A stretch of 19,442 nucleotides of DNA, taken from positions 64,931 to 84,372 of the forward strand of contig NW_022985460.1 of NCBI RefSeq assembly GCF_010093595.1, read 5' to 3'. Position numbers and translations under genes: made by a program. The number at the start of each line of letters is the position of its first letter. Position 1 is the first letter of the stretch. Source of the DNA: Mytilinidion resinicola. Lineage: Eukaryota; Ascomycota; Dothideomycetes; Mytilinidiales; Mytilinidiaceae. Shown here in pieces: positions 1-7,850 of this stretch. The notes beneath the pieces are model-generated. The model saw nothing but the letters and a program-made list of their open reading frames with translations, had not been told where the DNA came from and searched no databases.

Positions 1-246
1 CTGGTCCATCGACAGAATCCTCTGTACAAGAACCTCTTCTTGTACAGGTGTAAGACGGCGATTTTTGGAGATAGCACCGCGTTGTGGAGGAATACCACGG
101 GCGCGACGCGTAACCGTCTTTCTGGGCACATCGTATAGTTTCTCAACGCCTCGGAAGGATGTAATTTGGCCGGTCTTGTAGGCTTGAACGCCTAGAATAA
201 CTCTGCCTTCTTGAAAGATGGCTTCTTGTTGTTGTGGTGCTGCCAT
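1..246 (-). CDS. pogo/Tigger-like transposase, N-terminal part (runs off left edge)
   Basis: Reading the minus strand from the ATG at 244-246 gives 82 uninterrupted codons that leave the window at position 1. The protein starts MAAPQQQEAIFQEGR and continues with a helix-turn-helix pattern: ITSFRGVEKLYDVPRKTVTR at about residues 28-47, then RRARGIPPQRG and LTPVQEEVLVQRILSMDQ. In fungal pogo/Fot1/Tigger-type DDE transposases this is the psq-type HTH that binds the terminal inverted repeats; the 'gvqayktgqi/vPrkTv.rR.rG..pqr' order and the 'rLt..qEevLv' start of the next HTH fit that family. The DDE catalytic domain would lie left of the window. No RIP-type stop is present, unlike the elements further right, so this copy may be recent, single-copy or domesticated (inference). 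The start is the only ATG at the N-terminus, preceded by an untranslatable leader. Family assignment is from recognition, not a search. Confidence 0.75.
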   Translation of the reverse strand, partial: MAAPQQQEAIFQEGRVILGVQAYKTGQITSFRGVEKLYDVPRKTVTRRARGIPPQRGAISKNRRLTPVQEEVLVQRILSMDQ

Positions 247-287
247 TGGGGTGGTTGTTGGACGACGCGTCGCGTGTTGAGTTGGGT

Positions 288-320
288 GGGCCACTAGCTT
301 GTGCGGGCCACTAACTTGTG
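288..320. repeat. 16-bp imperfect tandem direct repeat upstream of the transposase gene
   Basis: GGGCCACTAGCTTGTG (288-303) is followed one base later by GGGCCACTAACTTGTG (305-320), differing at one base. The pair lies 42-74 bp upstream of the transposase ATG. Subterminal direct repeats of this kind are transposase-binding sites in some Tc1/mariner-pogo elements, so the repeat may mark the end of the element. It could equally be a promoter element. The right-hand terminal inverted repeat cannot be confirmed because the other end is outside the window. Confidence 0.5.
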
Positions 321-456
321 GATTACGTTATCCATGTCTTGGCTTACATAACGCGGGTCGGCCCCCTGCGCCTCGTTTAGATCTGAACTACATATAGTCC
401 GTACAGCCCCATCATCTTTAAGACTCATCATCCTTTTCTTCCCAACTTCATACACA
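321..456 (+). promoter_or_regulatory. probable promoter and 5' leader of the DUF7730-like gene, shared with the divergent transposase
   Basis: The 136 bp before the ATG at 457 contain a CATATAG TATA-like motif near 391-397. A pyrimidine-rich leader (CATCATCC TTTTCTTCCC) and a CACAATGCC start context follow, typical of filamentous fungi. The two genes are divergent with about 210 bp between their ATGs. Function is inferred from position and composition. Confidence 0.4.
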
Positions 457-1524
457 ATGCCTCGACTCGACCACTCCCTCGAGTCCCGCAAGGACTACGA
501 CAGATCACGAAGAAACGCATACCCACCCACCGACCTCCAAATCACCTCATTCCGCAAAATTGTTCGCAAAAGTATCAGCTCAATACAATCACTTCAGTCA
601 CTCTCATTAAGCAAAGAAAAGAAACCATCTCGTTCAAAACCAGGAAAAAGTCGAGACAAACCCACCTCTTCCCAAACCCGTCCTTTACCCACCAACATCT
701 CCGACCTCCCCCCATCCTCAAAACAACCCCAATCCCCCCTCTTCCGCCTCACCCCAGAACTCCGCCAACAAATCTACCGCCACGTCCTCGGAACCTCAAA
801 CATCCACCTCACCCTCCGCCACGGCGGCCAGCTCCTGCGCCACACGCGCTGCAAATGCCCCTCCTGCCCCGGCACCGTCAAGTACCGCGACCGCGTGCAC
901 CCCGCGTGGACCCTCGACTGGCACTGCGACAGTGCCACGTACGACTACGGCGGCGCGCTCGCATCTCCGCAGCTGCTGCGCACCTGCCGTGCCGTGTATG
1001 CTGAAGCGATCGAGTTCCTCTACTCTGAGAACGTCTTCAGTTTCCGTTCGCAGAAGACGCTGGCGCGGTTTTTGGCTGACGTGGCGCCGGAGAAGCTGGC
1101 GCATGTAAGAGTCGTGCATCTCGACGTCGTGCCGTGTCAGAACGCGACGAGTCTGGGGTATCATCATGAGATGGAGTGCGCGTTCAGTGCGATACGGGTG
1201 ACGGCAAGGCTGCCTGGGTTGCGTGAGTTGGAGGTTAGGGCGCATGCGGCGGAGAAGAGTGTGCAACCGGCTGGGGTGGGGTATCATCGGGAGGATACGC
1301 TGCCGTATCAGTTGCTAGCGGTAAGGAAGAGGGTGTTTGAGAGGGGAGGGCTGGAGGGGGCGACGCGGCTGAAGGTGTATTTGCCGCCGGGAGTTGATGC
1401 GATGGTTAAGTGGATGAGGGAGGAGGGGTCGTATGAAGTGGGGGAGCTTGAGGAGTGGGAGTGGGCGAAGGGAAGGGAGTTGTATCAGTGGAAGGTGGAG
1501 AGTGAGCCTGGGGGTTGTCGTTGA
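457..1524 (+). CDS. F-box-like / DUF7730-type fungal protein, 355 aa
   Basis: A single intronless frame of 355 codons. Residues 1-94 are low-complexity and basic (Ser/Lys/Pro/Arg-rich) and probably disordered. From residue 95, FRLTPELRQQIYRHVLG is the typical opening of fungal 2EXR/F-box-like and DUF7730 proteins (L.PELR..IY.yvLg). It is followed by a CKCPSC cysteine cluster (residues 132-137), WTLDWHCD (151-158) and LLRTCRAVYAEAIEFLYSEN (173-192), matching the family's second hallmark 'LL.tCrqvY.Eai..LYs.N.F.f'. The C-terminal part, with a beta-strand/helix pattern (VRVVHLDVV, GLRELEVRAHA), fits the rest of such proteins. These families are very numerous in Dothideomycetes and Sordariomycetes; their biochemical role is mostly unknown, and an SCF-type adaptor role is only suggested. 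The start is supported by the CACAATGCC context and leader. Base composition is odd: the coding strand is C-rich up to about 1.05 kb and G-rich afterwards. Confidence 0.8.
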   Translation: MPRLDHSLESRKDYDRSRRNAYPPTDLQITSFRKIVRKSISSIQSLQSLSLSKEKKPSRSKPGKSRDKPTSSQTRPLPTNISDLPPSSKQPQSPLFRLTPELRQQIYRHVLGTSNIHLTLRHGGQLLRHTRCKCPSCPGTVKYRDRVHPAWTLDWHCDSATYDYGGALASPQLLRTCRAVYAEAIEFLYSENVFSFRSQKTLARFLADVAPEKLAHVRVVHLDVVPCQNATSLGYHHEMECAFSAIRVTARLPGLRELEVRAHAAEKSVQPAGVGYHREDTLPYQLLAVRKRVFERGGLEGATRLKVYLPPGVDAMVKWMREEGSYEVGELEEWEWAKGRELYQWKVESEPGGCR

Positions 1525-1555
1525 AGGGGATGTCGTTGACCGCGGACGTCGTTGA
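1517..1555 (+). repeat. three spaced copies of GTCGTTGA spanning the stop codon
   Basis: GTCGTTGA occurs at 1517-1524, 1532-1539 and 1548-1555, at 15- and 16-bp spacing with G/A-rich DNA between. The first copy contains the TGA stop of the 355-aa gene. It looks like a short degenerate tandem duplication at the end of the gene. No function is evident. Confidence 0.6.
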
Positions 1556-1936
1556 ACTGGGATGCGTTGGGATGGGAGTGATGGGACTAAAGATTCGAAA
1601 TGGGGAGTATGAAACCATAGTTTGTGGGTTGTTCCGTCGAGGTAGGCTGTAGAGCCTTCATAGGAAGTCATGACATCGACAAGCGTAGAATACAGACAGT
1701 GATACCCCTTTACTTATTCGAGGACTCCCAGGTCTTGATGCTGGAGTTCTTAAGGCTGTTAGATGTTATCAGATGAAGATACGTACTTGATATTCGTCGC
1801 CAGCAGCATCACAACGACTAAATCCCGACATACCCTTTACATCCCTTAATCAATTTCAATAACATCAGATCAGTAAACCCACCATTCTAGACCTCCAATG
1901 CTTCCAAATACTATCCCAACCGCAGTCGCAGCACCC
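1556..1936. other. intergenic stretch without a recognisable gene
   Basis: This segment is the presumed 3' untranslated region of the upstream gene plus spacer. I see no coding frame with protein-like composition, no tRNA fold and no mobile-element ends. A-rich motifs such as TCAATTTCAATAACATCA lie toward the right end. Confidence 0.4.
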
Positions 1937-2027
1937 CGGCGATAGGGCGTCGCCACTCGGCGAATGAGAGGCGCGGCATTCTAGTCGGCGAGGTGGTGGA
2001 GCCCGACACCCCGAAAATGGTATATAG
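1937..2027 (+). promoter_or_regulatory. promoter of the small cysteine-rich gene: three CGGCGA boxes and a TATA box
   Basis: CGGCGA occurs at 1937-1942, 1958-1963 and 1986-1991. The first starts a small hairpin (GGCGA, 7-base loop, TCGCC). TATATAG at 2021-2027 is a strong TATA box about 105 bp upstream of the ATG at 2133. A C/A-rich leader (CACAGCTCCAACACCAACTT) follows, as in fungal 5' UTRs. CGG-containing boxes are typical targets of Zn2Cys6 factors, but no particular regulator can be named. Confidence 0.5.
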
Positions 2028-2132
2028 AGATCAAACCACCACGCTACTCTCGACATCCGCCATCACAGCTCCAACACCAACTTACCATCACAAAACCAAC
2101 CCAACAGCATAAAAAAACAGACCTCCGCCAAA

Positions 2133-2480
2133 ATGTGCAAGAAGGCTACCTGCGATACCTGCCGTGCGTGCCCCACCTATGCTAGCATCTTTCAGCTCTC
2201 TCAGCTCAGCTACCCCTCATTGAACCACGCTCCATCCTTCCACCTCATCTTCGTCCCCTGAACCCACCATCCATCTTCCACCTTGCCTCCAATCCTCAAA
2301 CATCATCCCAATCGTCGCTACGAAACTAAACCTCCCGCAGAAAAAGCCACCTGGTGGGGCTGCGGCTCGCACGTCCCCGGCGTCATGAAGGCGATTCCAG
2401 AGGCCGAGTGGTGCACCTGCACGCCCAAGGTCGAGAAGGAGGGGACAGAGTACCCGCCGATGGGCAAGATGGCGGATTGA
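2133..2480 (+). CDS. small cysteine-rich fungal protein, 56 aa, two exons
   Basis: Exon 1 (2133-2163) encodes MCKKATCDTC plus the first base of the next codon. Exon 2 (2341-2480) completes it as Gln, continues KATWWGCGSHVPGVMKAIPE, and ends at TGA 2478-2480. The 56-residue product has six cysteines (2, 7, 10, 18, 35, 37), with CDTC and CTC pairs that suggest metal binding, plus a WWGCG.H.P.V motif. I recognise this as a widely conserved but uncharacterised small ascomycete protein of the MCK.ATCDTC.K.tWWGCG type. There is no signal peptide, so it should be intracellular rather than an effector. The leader ends GCCAAAATG, a good fungal start. The intron is needed: exon 1 read straight on gives an unrelated sequence ending at a TGA about 100 bp later, whereas splicing joins two family-like halves in frame. 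Function is unknown. Confidence 0.85.
2164..2340 (+). other. intron of the small cysteine-rich gene (177 nt)
   Basis: The donor is GTGCGT at 2164-2169 and the acceptor CCCGCAG ends at 2340. A branch-point-like ACTAAAC lies about 12 nt before the acceptor. The interior is pyrimidine-rich. 177 nt is long for a fungal intron but within range. Removing it restores a continuous 56-codon frame. Confidence 0.8.
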
Positions 2481-2831
2481 CTAGCCGGGTTGATGTTTTG
2501 GAGGGGGTGGGGGAGGAAGGAGGATGTGAAGGAGGGGGGAAAGGGGGGGTTGTAGGGGTTGTGATGGGGTTATGAGGAGTCGGATTGGAGTACAAAGGTA
2601 TGGGTAAGAATGAGACTGGGTTAGGTTGCTTGGTTGATTGATCAGATTATATGCCAAGGCTACCTGGAGGTTTCCATGAGTGGCTTTCCTGTGCGTTTGT
2701 CACGAGAAGACCTGTGGATTTCTACCAGTCTTTACCTATCAAGAACCCGGGTCTTTTCGAAAAGGCTTAGCGTAAAATAACCAAGCCTGCCAAGTGAGGC
2801 CTTGCTGCTGAAGCCTAAAGATGGAGAATAA
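2481..2831. other. 3' flank of the small gene: purine-rich then ordinary spacer
   Basis: From about 2495 to 2575 the plus strand is strongly G-rich, with repeated GGAGG/GGGGG runs, then becomes ordinary spacer. This is probably the 3' UTR. Open frames here on both strands are a by-product of skewed composition. No gene is supported up to 2831. Confidence 0.35.
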
Positions 2832-3047
2832 GCGAGCAACTTTGTCCCAGTCAATTCTTGCACCTCAGCTTTCAGAGCCGAGAGACACAATCTTCCTCAA
2901 CTGTACTTTCTATCAGACCCTCCGATTCTTACGGAGATCCCTCAGGTCGCGAAAGGACAGGGGGGTATCGACGAAGGGTCGATTGACGACGTTGACGAAG
3001 CGATCGACATCATGGCCAAGATTGCGGCAATCTTTGCCGGAGGCTGA
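2832..3047 (+). pseudogene. unrecognised coding fragment, about 71 codons, no start codon
   Basis: Between a TAA at 2829-2831 and a TGA at 3045-3047 the plus strand is open and reads like a real protein C-terminus: it includes NLPQLYFLSDPPILTEIPQV and, later, GGIDEGSIDDVDEAIDIMAK and a final IAAIFAGG. Its amphipathic acidic helix and balanced composition differ from random frames. There is no in-frame ATG until close to the end, so it is either a terminal exon whose upstream exon I cannot identify or a gene remnant. A second frame starting with ATG at 2821 overlaps it (83 codons, Arg/Ser-rich) and looks less protein-like. I do not recognise the family, so no function is offered. Confidence 0.3.
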
Positions 3048-3470
3048 TGCCCTAGAGGAGAATTCGCCGTAGAACATTAGTACGCCGACCACAAGTCAAT
3101 AACCTTGCAAACAAGAGACGGCGAAGCTCCGAAGTGCGAACCTGTCCCAGGACACCGTGCGTCCCGGCACGCGTGGACAGACGTTAATAACATGCCCGCA
3201 CCGCTCGGTGTTCCCCGACGATTTTCACCAACGCACCAAGGGTGGAGCAATTGTTGTGCAGGTGTGTGGGCTAGCTGTCCCACTTCCGTTGCTCGTTAGG
3301 TCCAAACCAATCTTGGTTATCACCTAGAGTAGTGCGGAGAACGGTAGCGGGGGTTGAGGGTTAGGGAGGGGTAGTAGCTTGCGGCGTTTCGGAGTCAGGA
3401 AAGGAGCACGACGGATTTGACGGATTTATGCCTGGCTTTTACTACTTGAATCGGCGCTCGAGGAGCCATA
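3048..3470. other. spacer without a supported gene
   Basis: Short open frames exist on both strands over the same stretch (about 3080-3300) with no domain-like features, which suggests chance. A G-rich run with one TTAGGG lies near 3355-3370. Composition is still balanced and not RIP-mutated. Confidence 0.35.
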
Positions 3471-4320
3471 TACAAACAAAGTATCAGGAGACGCACAAAC
3501 AATTTCTAATGTCCGTCCCTGGGTGGCGCAACACCCACCGTACCGCATAATATGAGGGGTACATTAACTTTAAATAATTCAGGCTCTCTGCGCACATCAT
3601 AATTTCCCATAAATTTTTATAAATAGTGTGCTGTGGCCATCCCAGGGCCCTTAGAACCTCTCCCACGGAAAAATTACGTTTGCATTGTCGCCTTCCCGCC
3701 TAATTTGCGGAGAGCCTTCTTTTATAGCGTAACCGAATTCCGTTAGCACAGCACCACTATTAAGCTCCCATCACTCCTAATGCTCATAAAAGGGCCTTAT
3801 TTAAGCCTTAGAACCTCACTAACTTACTATACTACTTAACCGTTATCAACCTTGTGGCTGCTGTCGCACACAAATTCATGCAAGGTTACTACCCTAGTCG
3901 GTACTTCCGATTGAAGCACTTACCAATATTGGCTAGTGCAAAACGACCCGGCACGTCCTACATAATCATCTGTCGCAGACCAAGGCATCAGCCGTGGAGG
4001 CCTGAGGCAAGAACTGCATTAATAAGCTTGCCATCAAAGCTATATAGAACGTCGGGCGGGGTAACCCGACCGACAAGAGACACCACACACACACAATCAA
4101 TTATACTCTGCTGCTTGATATCATTTCCAATCCCGCTTCATCCCGTGCACACCTAAGTGCGACAGTTATGAGCCCGGTAGCTCTTCTCCTGCTACACAGC
4201 ACTACGAGCAACGAATAAATCAGACAATTCTCCTCTCAACGGAGCAGTTCTCACGAAGCGGCAACAATCCTCGGCCGATTCTACGAGAAGCGGGGTTGCA
4301 GAAAAAGCAACATTACAACC
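3471..4320. other. transition zone to the AT-rich block; possible 5' end of the oldest retroelement
   Basis: AT content rises and mutated-looking patches alternate with ordinary sequence. An ATAAAAGGG TATA-like box near 3787 with a pyrimidine-rich tract (ACTAACTTACTATACTACTT) just after it resembles a promoter, possibly in a degraded LTR. A CA run sits near 4082-4094. A perfect small hairpin, GTTGC-AGAAAAA-GCAAC, lies at 4295-4311. The one longer open frame (from 3854) lacks an ATG. I cannot place an LTR boundary because no matching copy lies in the window. Confidence 0.3.
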
Positions 4321-4512
4321 TTAACATCTAAAGATAAGGACTTAGAAATTAACTAAGTTAAGGCCTTTAAATAATTAAGATTAAATACAACAGTCTATTT
4401 CGAATTTACAGCAATCTGTTACATATTTCGGCGACTTGCTACGCCTAAGTTCTATGCTTAACTTGCAGCAAAGCTCCGTTCCTGCCACCGGATTTGGAGG
4501 AATTATCGCAAT

Positions 4513-5230
4513 AATATTAATTAAAGATCACAACCTTCTAATACTTAATACACGTAATAATTAGACCGATTAGATTAATTCTATTAAGGATCTTACTATA
4601 TAAAATAATATATAGAACTACTATAACCCCGAAAGTATTAAAAACCTAGTTTTTACTATTACTAAACTACTAAACTCGGTAAATAAAAATATAATCCAGA
4701 GATTCTACAGCCTTTAAGCTATTTATAATAGTAAAAGAAAGAAGTATAATAAAGTTTCTAAATATATTAATATTATAGTTTGCTAGGAGTTTAAACAATA
4801 CTATATTAGAATTTATATAGTCTAAAGTAAGATTATTATACTAGCTAAAAGTATCTAGCTAACCGTAAAAAACTAAAAATAGAATATTAGGATAGAGTTT
4901 AAAAAGCTTAAAAAAGAATATAGCAGCACTAGTCTTAATAAATAGCTTAGCTAATAGCCTACTTTTATTAATAATGCAAAGCAGTATAAAATTAAAAACC
5001 TAAGTAAGTCCTAAATATATAATACCTTTATTAAAGCTTTATAGAACTTTAATCCTCTATTCTATAATTATATAAAGTTAAAAAAAGCTTATATTAAGGG
5101 GGAAACAACCCTTATTAAAAAAATAGCAAAGATAATAAAGAATATTTCTAATATACTTTTTACTGCGCTTAACTAGATAAATCTAAATTATATAAGCACC
5201 GGTTTTATAACTATTAATAACAACTCTAAC
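4513..5230 (+). pseudogene. RIP-degraded Copia-like gag relic, left part
   Basis: One plus-strand frame runs through here interrupted only by TAA/TAG, the stops expected from RIP of Gln and Trp codons. With those read as Gln it gives protein-like sequence: INSIKDLTI.NNI, NYYNPESIKNLVFTITK, then EFKQYYIRIYIV and later NTFIKAL.NFNPLFYNYIKL and IKGETTLIKKIAKIIKN. The W/YxxYNPE-like opening, a middle helical part and a 'lydfl.al..l.p.F' motif resemble fungal Ty1/Copia gag. The assignment rests on pattern only and could be wrong. A possible leader with TATTTCGGCGAC lies at about 4424-4435. The relic is cut at 5230 by the outer Gypsy element and appears to resume in frame at 18725. It is dead. Confidence 0.4.
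5226..5230. repeat. target-site duplication of outer Gypsy element, left copy (CTAAC)
   Basis: CTAAC immediately precedes the left LTR. The right flank (18720-18724) reads CTAAT, a single C-to-T difference of RIP type. Five base pairs is the usual Ty3/Gypsy duplication length. Confidence 0.7.
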
Positions 5231-5498
5231 TATTATAGTCTCGGGCGGCAGGATTACCCTAGCTAGCTCGGGCAGGTAGGTAGAAGTAATAACTAAATTT
5301 ACTACGTGTTCTATAATATACAGCAGGCAAGCAGGTTAAATAATAAGATATAGCTTAAGAAGCTATAAAGAGGCAGGGCGGCGGTCGGCAGGTATACTCC
5401 TGCTAAGGCTTGCATGGGCCCTTATAATAAGGCCTTTCGCCGGGTTCTAATATCACGTGTTACGCTATATAGTAAGCTTTACCGTTTAAGCTGTAATA
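5231..5498 (-). repeat. 3' LTR of the outer element (268 bp)
   Basis: Aligned by eye to 18452-18719, it has the same length, no indels and about 24 differences, all transitions. Roughly 21 of them put T or A in this copy, so it is the more mutated one. The ends read TATTATAG and GCTGTAATA, versus TATCACGG and GCCGTAATA in the other copy, pointing to an ancestral TGTCACGG...CCGTAACA. Orientation follows from the coding strand. Confidence 0.88.
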
Positions 5499-5513
5499 GT
5501 ACTTTTCTTCTTA
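5499..5513 (-). other. polypurine tract of the outer element
   Basis: Read on the minus strand, TAAGAAGAAAAGTAC abuts the 3' LTR. A purine tract at this place primes plus-strand DNA synthesis in LTR retroelements and supports the minus orientation. Confidence 0.6.
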
Positions 5514-6288
5514 CGGCCGAACTCTATTAAGGCCTAAGGACCGGGCTTTTTAGGGTAATAGCAATAGAATAACCGGATAGCTTCCTTAGTATATTCTAGA
5601 TAGTTAGCGGGCTCTTCTATAACTTTGTTATATCCGGTCCACTTTACTATATACTTTAGGCGGGGGCGGCTACAACCGCGACGCTCCTATTAAAAGTTAA
5701 CAACTTTCTTAACTTCCTACTTTTCTAAGCCTTTAACTTTAACTAGTAGCAGTGGTTTTTAATACTAGCCGGGCAGCGGATTATTTATAGCAGGTTTTAG
5801 TAAACTAATATAGAAGATATTATAGTTGCGCATGCTTTCTAGTAAAGTTAGGCAGTATATATAAGGGCTAATAACTTTCTTTATATAGAATAGTTTAAGA
5901 TTTTTCTAATCTAGCTTTTTCTAAAGGCGGAGGGTTTTAATATTTTTAGTATTTAACTATACTAAGTTATTAACTTAATAGTTATAAGTAAGGTAATAGT
6001 TATAGTTTATATTATTTTTATATTAGGTATAAAAGGCAGTAAGTTTAGACTTTAGATATTCTAGAATCTTTTTTATATACTTAGTAAAGCGCTTAGCGTT
6101 TTTAGTAGGCAGGCGGGTTAATAGTTTAACCGGCTTAAAACCTAGATATAGGTGGAAGCTATAGTTTATAAAAAAGGGGGAGATATAGGTGCTTTTAGAA
6201 TTTATAGTATTAATTAATAGTTTAGCTAAAGGCAGCTATTTAGCTTAGTTATTCTATAAATAGGATATATATACCTATAAGTACTATT
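5514..6288 (-). pseudogene. outer pol, C-terminal part: end of integrase and chromodomain (RIP relic)
   Basis: The minus-strand frame continues the integrase across the nested element and ends in a chromodomain-like module at about 5530-5735. With RIP stops ignored this reads LKYIVKWTGYNKVIEEPANY and then LFYCYYPKKPGP, matching the 'yLVKW.GY...tWEP...l......l..fh..yP.kPgP' pattern of chromovirus integrases. The Trp of the WEP motif is Ile-Glu-Glu-Pro here, so an aromatic-cage residue is missing or mutated. Chromodomains of this type bind methylated histone H3 and steer integration to heterochromatin. The preceding part (with GFKPVKLLTRLPTKNAKRF) fits the integrase C-terminal linker. Stops are TAA/TAG. 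Confidence 0.7.
6284..6288. repeat. target-site duplication of inner Gypsy element, left copy (CTATT)
   Basis: CTATT directly precedes the 5' LTR and is repeated exactly at 13995-13999 after the 3' LTR. Keeping one copy and deleting the insertion makes the outer integrase frame continuous. Confidence 0.88.
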
Positions 6289-6827
6289 TATTATAAACCG
6301 TAATATAAACCACCTAAGCGCAGAGGTACTTATAGAGATAAGTAAGCAGATAAAACTAATTATAAAGGAATAGGTTATAGGACTAAAAGGGTTATATATA
6401 GAATATATAGAAATCCTAGATTCCCCTATAGACTGCTAGTAGATAGGAATAATCTAGAAGATAAAACGTTATAAAACAGGAGGTTATATACCGGCTTAAG
6501 GCTGCTTATAGCGAGCAGGAGCGAGCAGGCTTAATAAGCTTGCGGGAAGAAAGTATAAGCTAGCTTGCCAGGCTTATATGCGAGCATAGTAAGTATATAG
6601 GTTTCTTAGAACGGAGCTTTTATATATAAGAACGCTCCTTTATATAAATAGGAACTTTATATTTAACTTAAAACTTTAATACTACCTATTAGAAGTAATA
6701 ACCCTGTTTTATACCTAAGATTAATCTTACCTTACCTTTTAAAGACTATTACACCCCGATAACAACTTACCTATACCCTGCCTTAGTATATAATACTTAG
6801 AAGGTATAGAAGAAACAACCTGTTATA
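6289..6827 (+). repeat. 5' LTR of the inner element (539 bp)
   Basis: It matches 13456-13994 over its full length without indels, with about 52 transitions counted by eye; about 43 of them put T/A in this copy. It begins TATTATAAAC (ancestral TGTTATAAAC, as in the 3' copy) and ends CCTGTTATA. It contains a tandem AGCGAGCAGG pair (6510-6529) and a TATATAAG box near 6622 that may be its promoter. Confidence 0.9.
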
Positions 6828-7850
6828 CTTTAAATACCGCTATATTAAAGAAGTTATATATAAACAATTAATTAAAATAGCCCTACTAACCTTTTTAGGT
6901 AGTATAACTACTAGACCTACCCTAACTATAACCGAAGTAGTAATATATATATAGGCGTTGCTTATATAAATATAAACACTAGAAGAAGCTAGTAATACTA
7001 AGAATAAAAAGATTATAGCCTTATAGGGAAATTTCTAGACTATTTAAAAAGAGCTTACTACTACTAGAATAGTTAGCTACAGAAGCTATAAAATAAATAA
7101 ACCCGAAGAGTTTACTAGTAATAAAGGAGCTCTATAAGCATTTATAACGCAGATAAAACTATACCTGCGCATAAACTAGAGCAACCTTAAATTTAAATTA
7201 AATAAGGTCTGTATAGCAGCTATCTTCTTAAAAAAAAAAGCGTTTAACTAGTTTAACCCGATGCTTATAAACTGGCTTAGCAACGCCGATATAGACGATC
7301 GGAAACTAGAAACTAATATTATATTTAGCGACTATAAGAACTTTAAAGCGGCACTCTAAATAACTTTTAGAGATACCGATAAAGAACGGACTGCAGAATA
7401 AAAGATTATAGTTCTAAAATAGAAGGGCTTAACCAGCCGCTATACTTTAGAATTTATATAAATCGCGTCTAAGCTATTATAGGAAGATAAAGCTCTGCAA
7501 GTATAGTACTATAGAGGTTTTAAGGAAAATATTAAAAACAAAATTATACAAGGCGAGAGGCCTCTAATACTCTATAAACTTAAGGAAATAGTAATATAGA
7601 TTAACAGTTAATAGTATAAATAATAACTAGAATAGGTAGATAAAAAAGAACTTTACTTCTACGCACAGCTAGCTAGACTAAAGCTAAGAGTAACTAACCG
7701 CAACTATAGAAATTGCATAGAGATTAATATTATAAAACAACGCAATAACTAGAAGAGTAGACTAATTACTAATAAAAAAAGGTAAGATAGAAAGCGCAGC
7801 AGCGCATGCCTATTATACGGAGAATAGGGATACTTCGTAAGCAAGTGCTC
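6828..7850 (+). pseudogene. inner gag relic: capsid and zinc knuckle
   Basis: One frame, broken only by TAA/TAG, reads as Ty3/Gypsy gag from about 6930: PEEFTSNKGAL, then FITQIKLYLRIN, NPMLINWLSNADIDDRKLET, IIFSDYKNFKAAL, DTDKERTAE and YYRGFKENIKNKI. These follow the capsid pattern 'f.t.l..yl', 'W....l', 'f..f...l...fgd.d...tA...l..l.Q', 'yy.Gl...vk..l'. A nucleocapsid CCHC knuckle at 7807-7848 reads CLLYGEQGYFVSKC: its first and last Cys remain, while the second Cys and the His have become Tyr, both explicable by RIP. The leader after the LTR (6828 to about 6930) shows no clear primer-binding site. Gag would package the element's RNA in cytoplasmic particles. Confidence 0.75.

Noticed and set aside
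796..1287. 163-codon open frame on the minus strand inside the 355-aa gene
   Set aside because: It is a mirror of a GC-biased coding region on the other strand; its product is His/Arg/Val-rich without any domain pattern, while the plus strand shows family motifs.
1315..1671. Minus-strand frames rich in Pro/Leu/Ser/Thr at the end of the 355-aa gene
   Set aside because: They come from the G-rich plus strand read backwards (C-rich), giving low-complexity proline-rich sequence; no supporting promoter or motif.
2354..2595. Gly- and Pro-rich open frames on both strands over the small gene's 3' end
   Set aside because: They overlap exon 2 and the G-rich 3' UTR and are low-complexity; the spliced 56-aa product explains the coding signal.
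3077..3299. Overlapping open frames on both strands, about 65 codons each
   Set aside because: Both strands are open over the same bases and neither has recognisable motifs, good codon bias or a promoter.
3355..3370. TTAGGG-like G-rich run as a telomere repeat
   Set aside because: Only one TTAGGG is present in a degenerate G-rich tract; there is no tandem array.
3854..4156. 100-codon open frame in the transition zone
   Set aside because: It begins at GTG, has no ATG near its start, crosses a CA repeat and shows no domain pattern.
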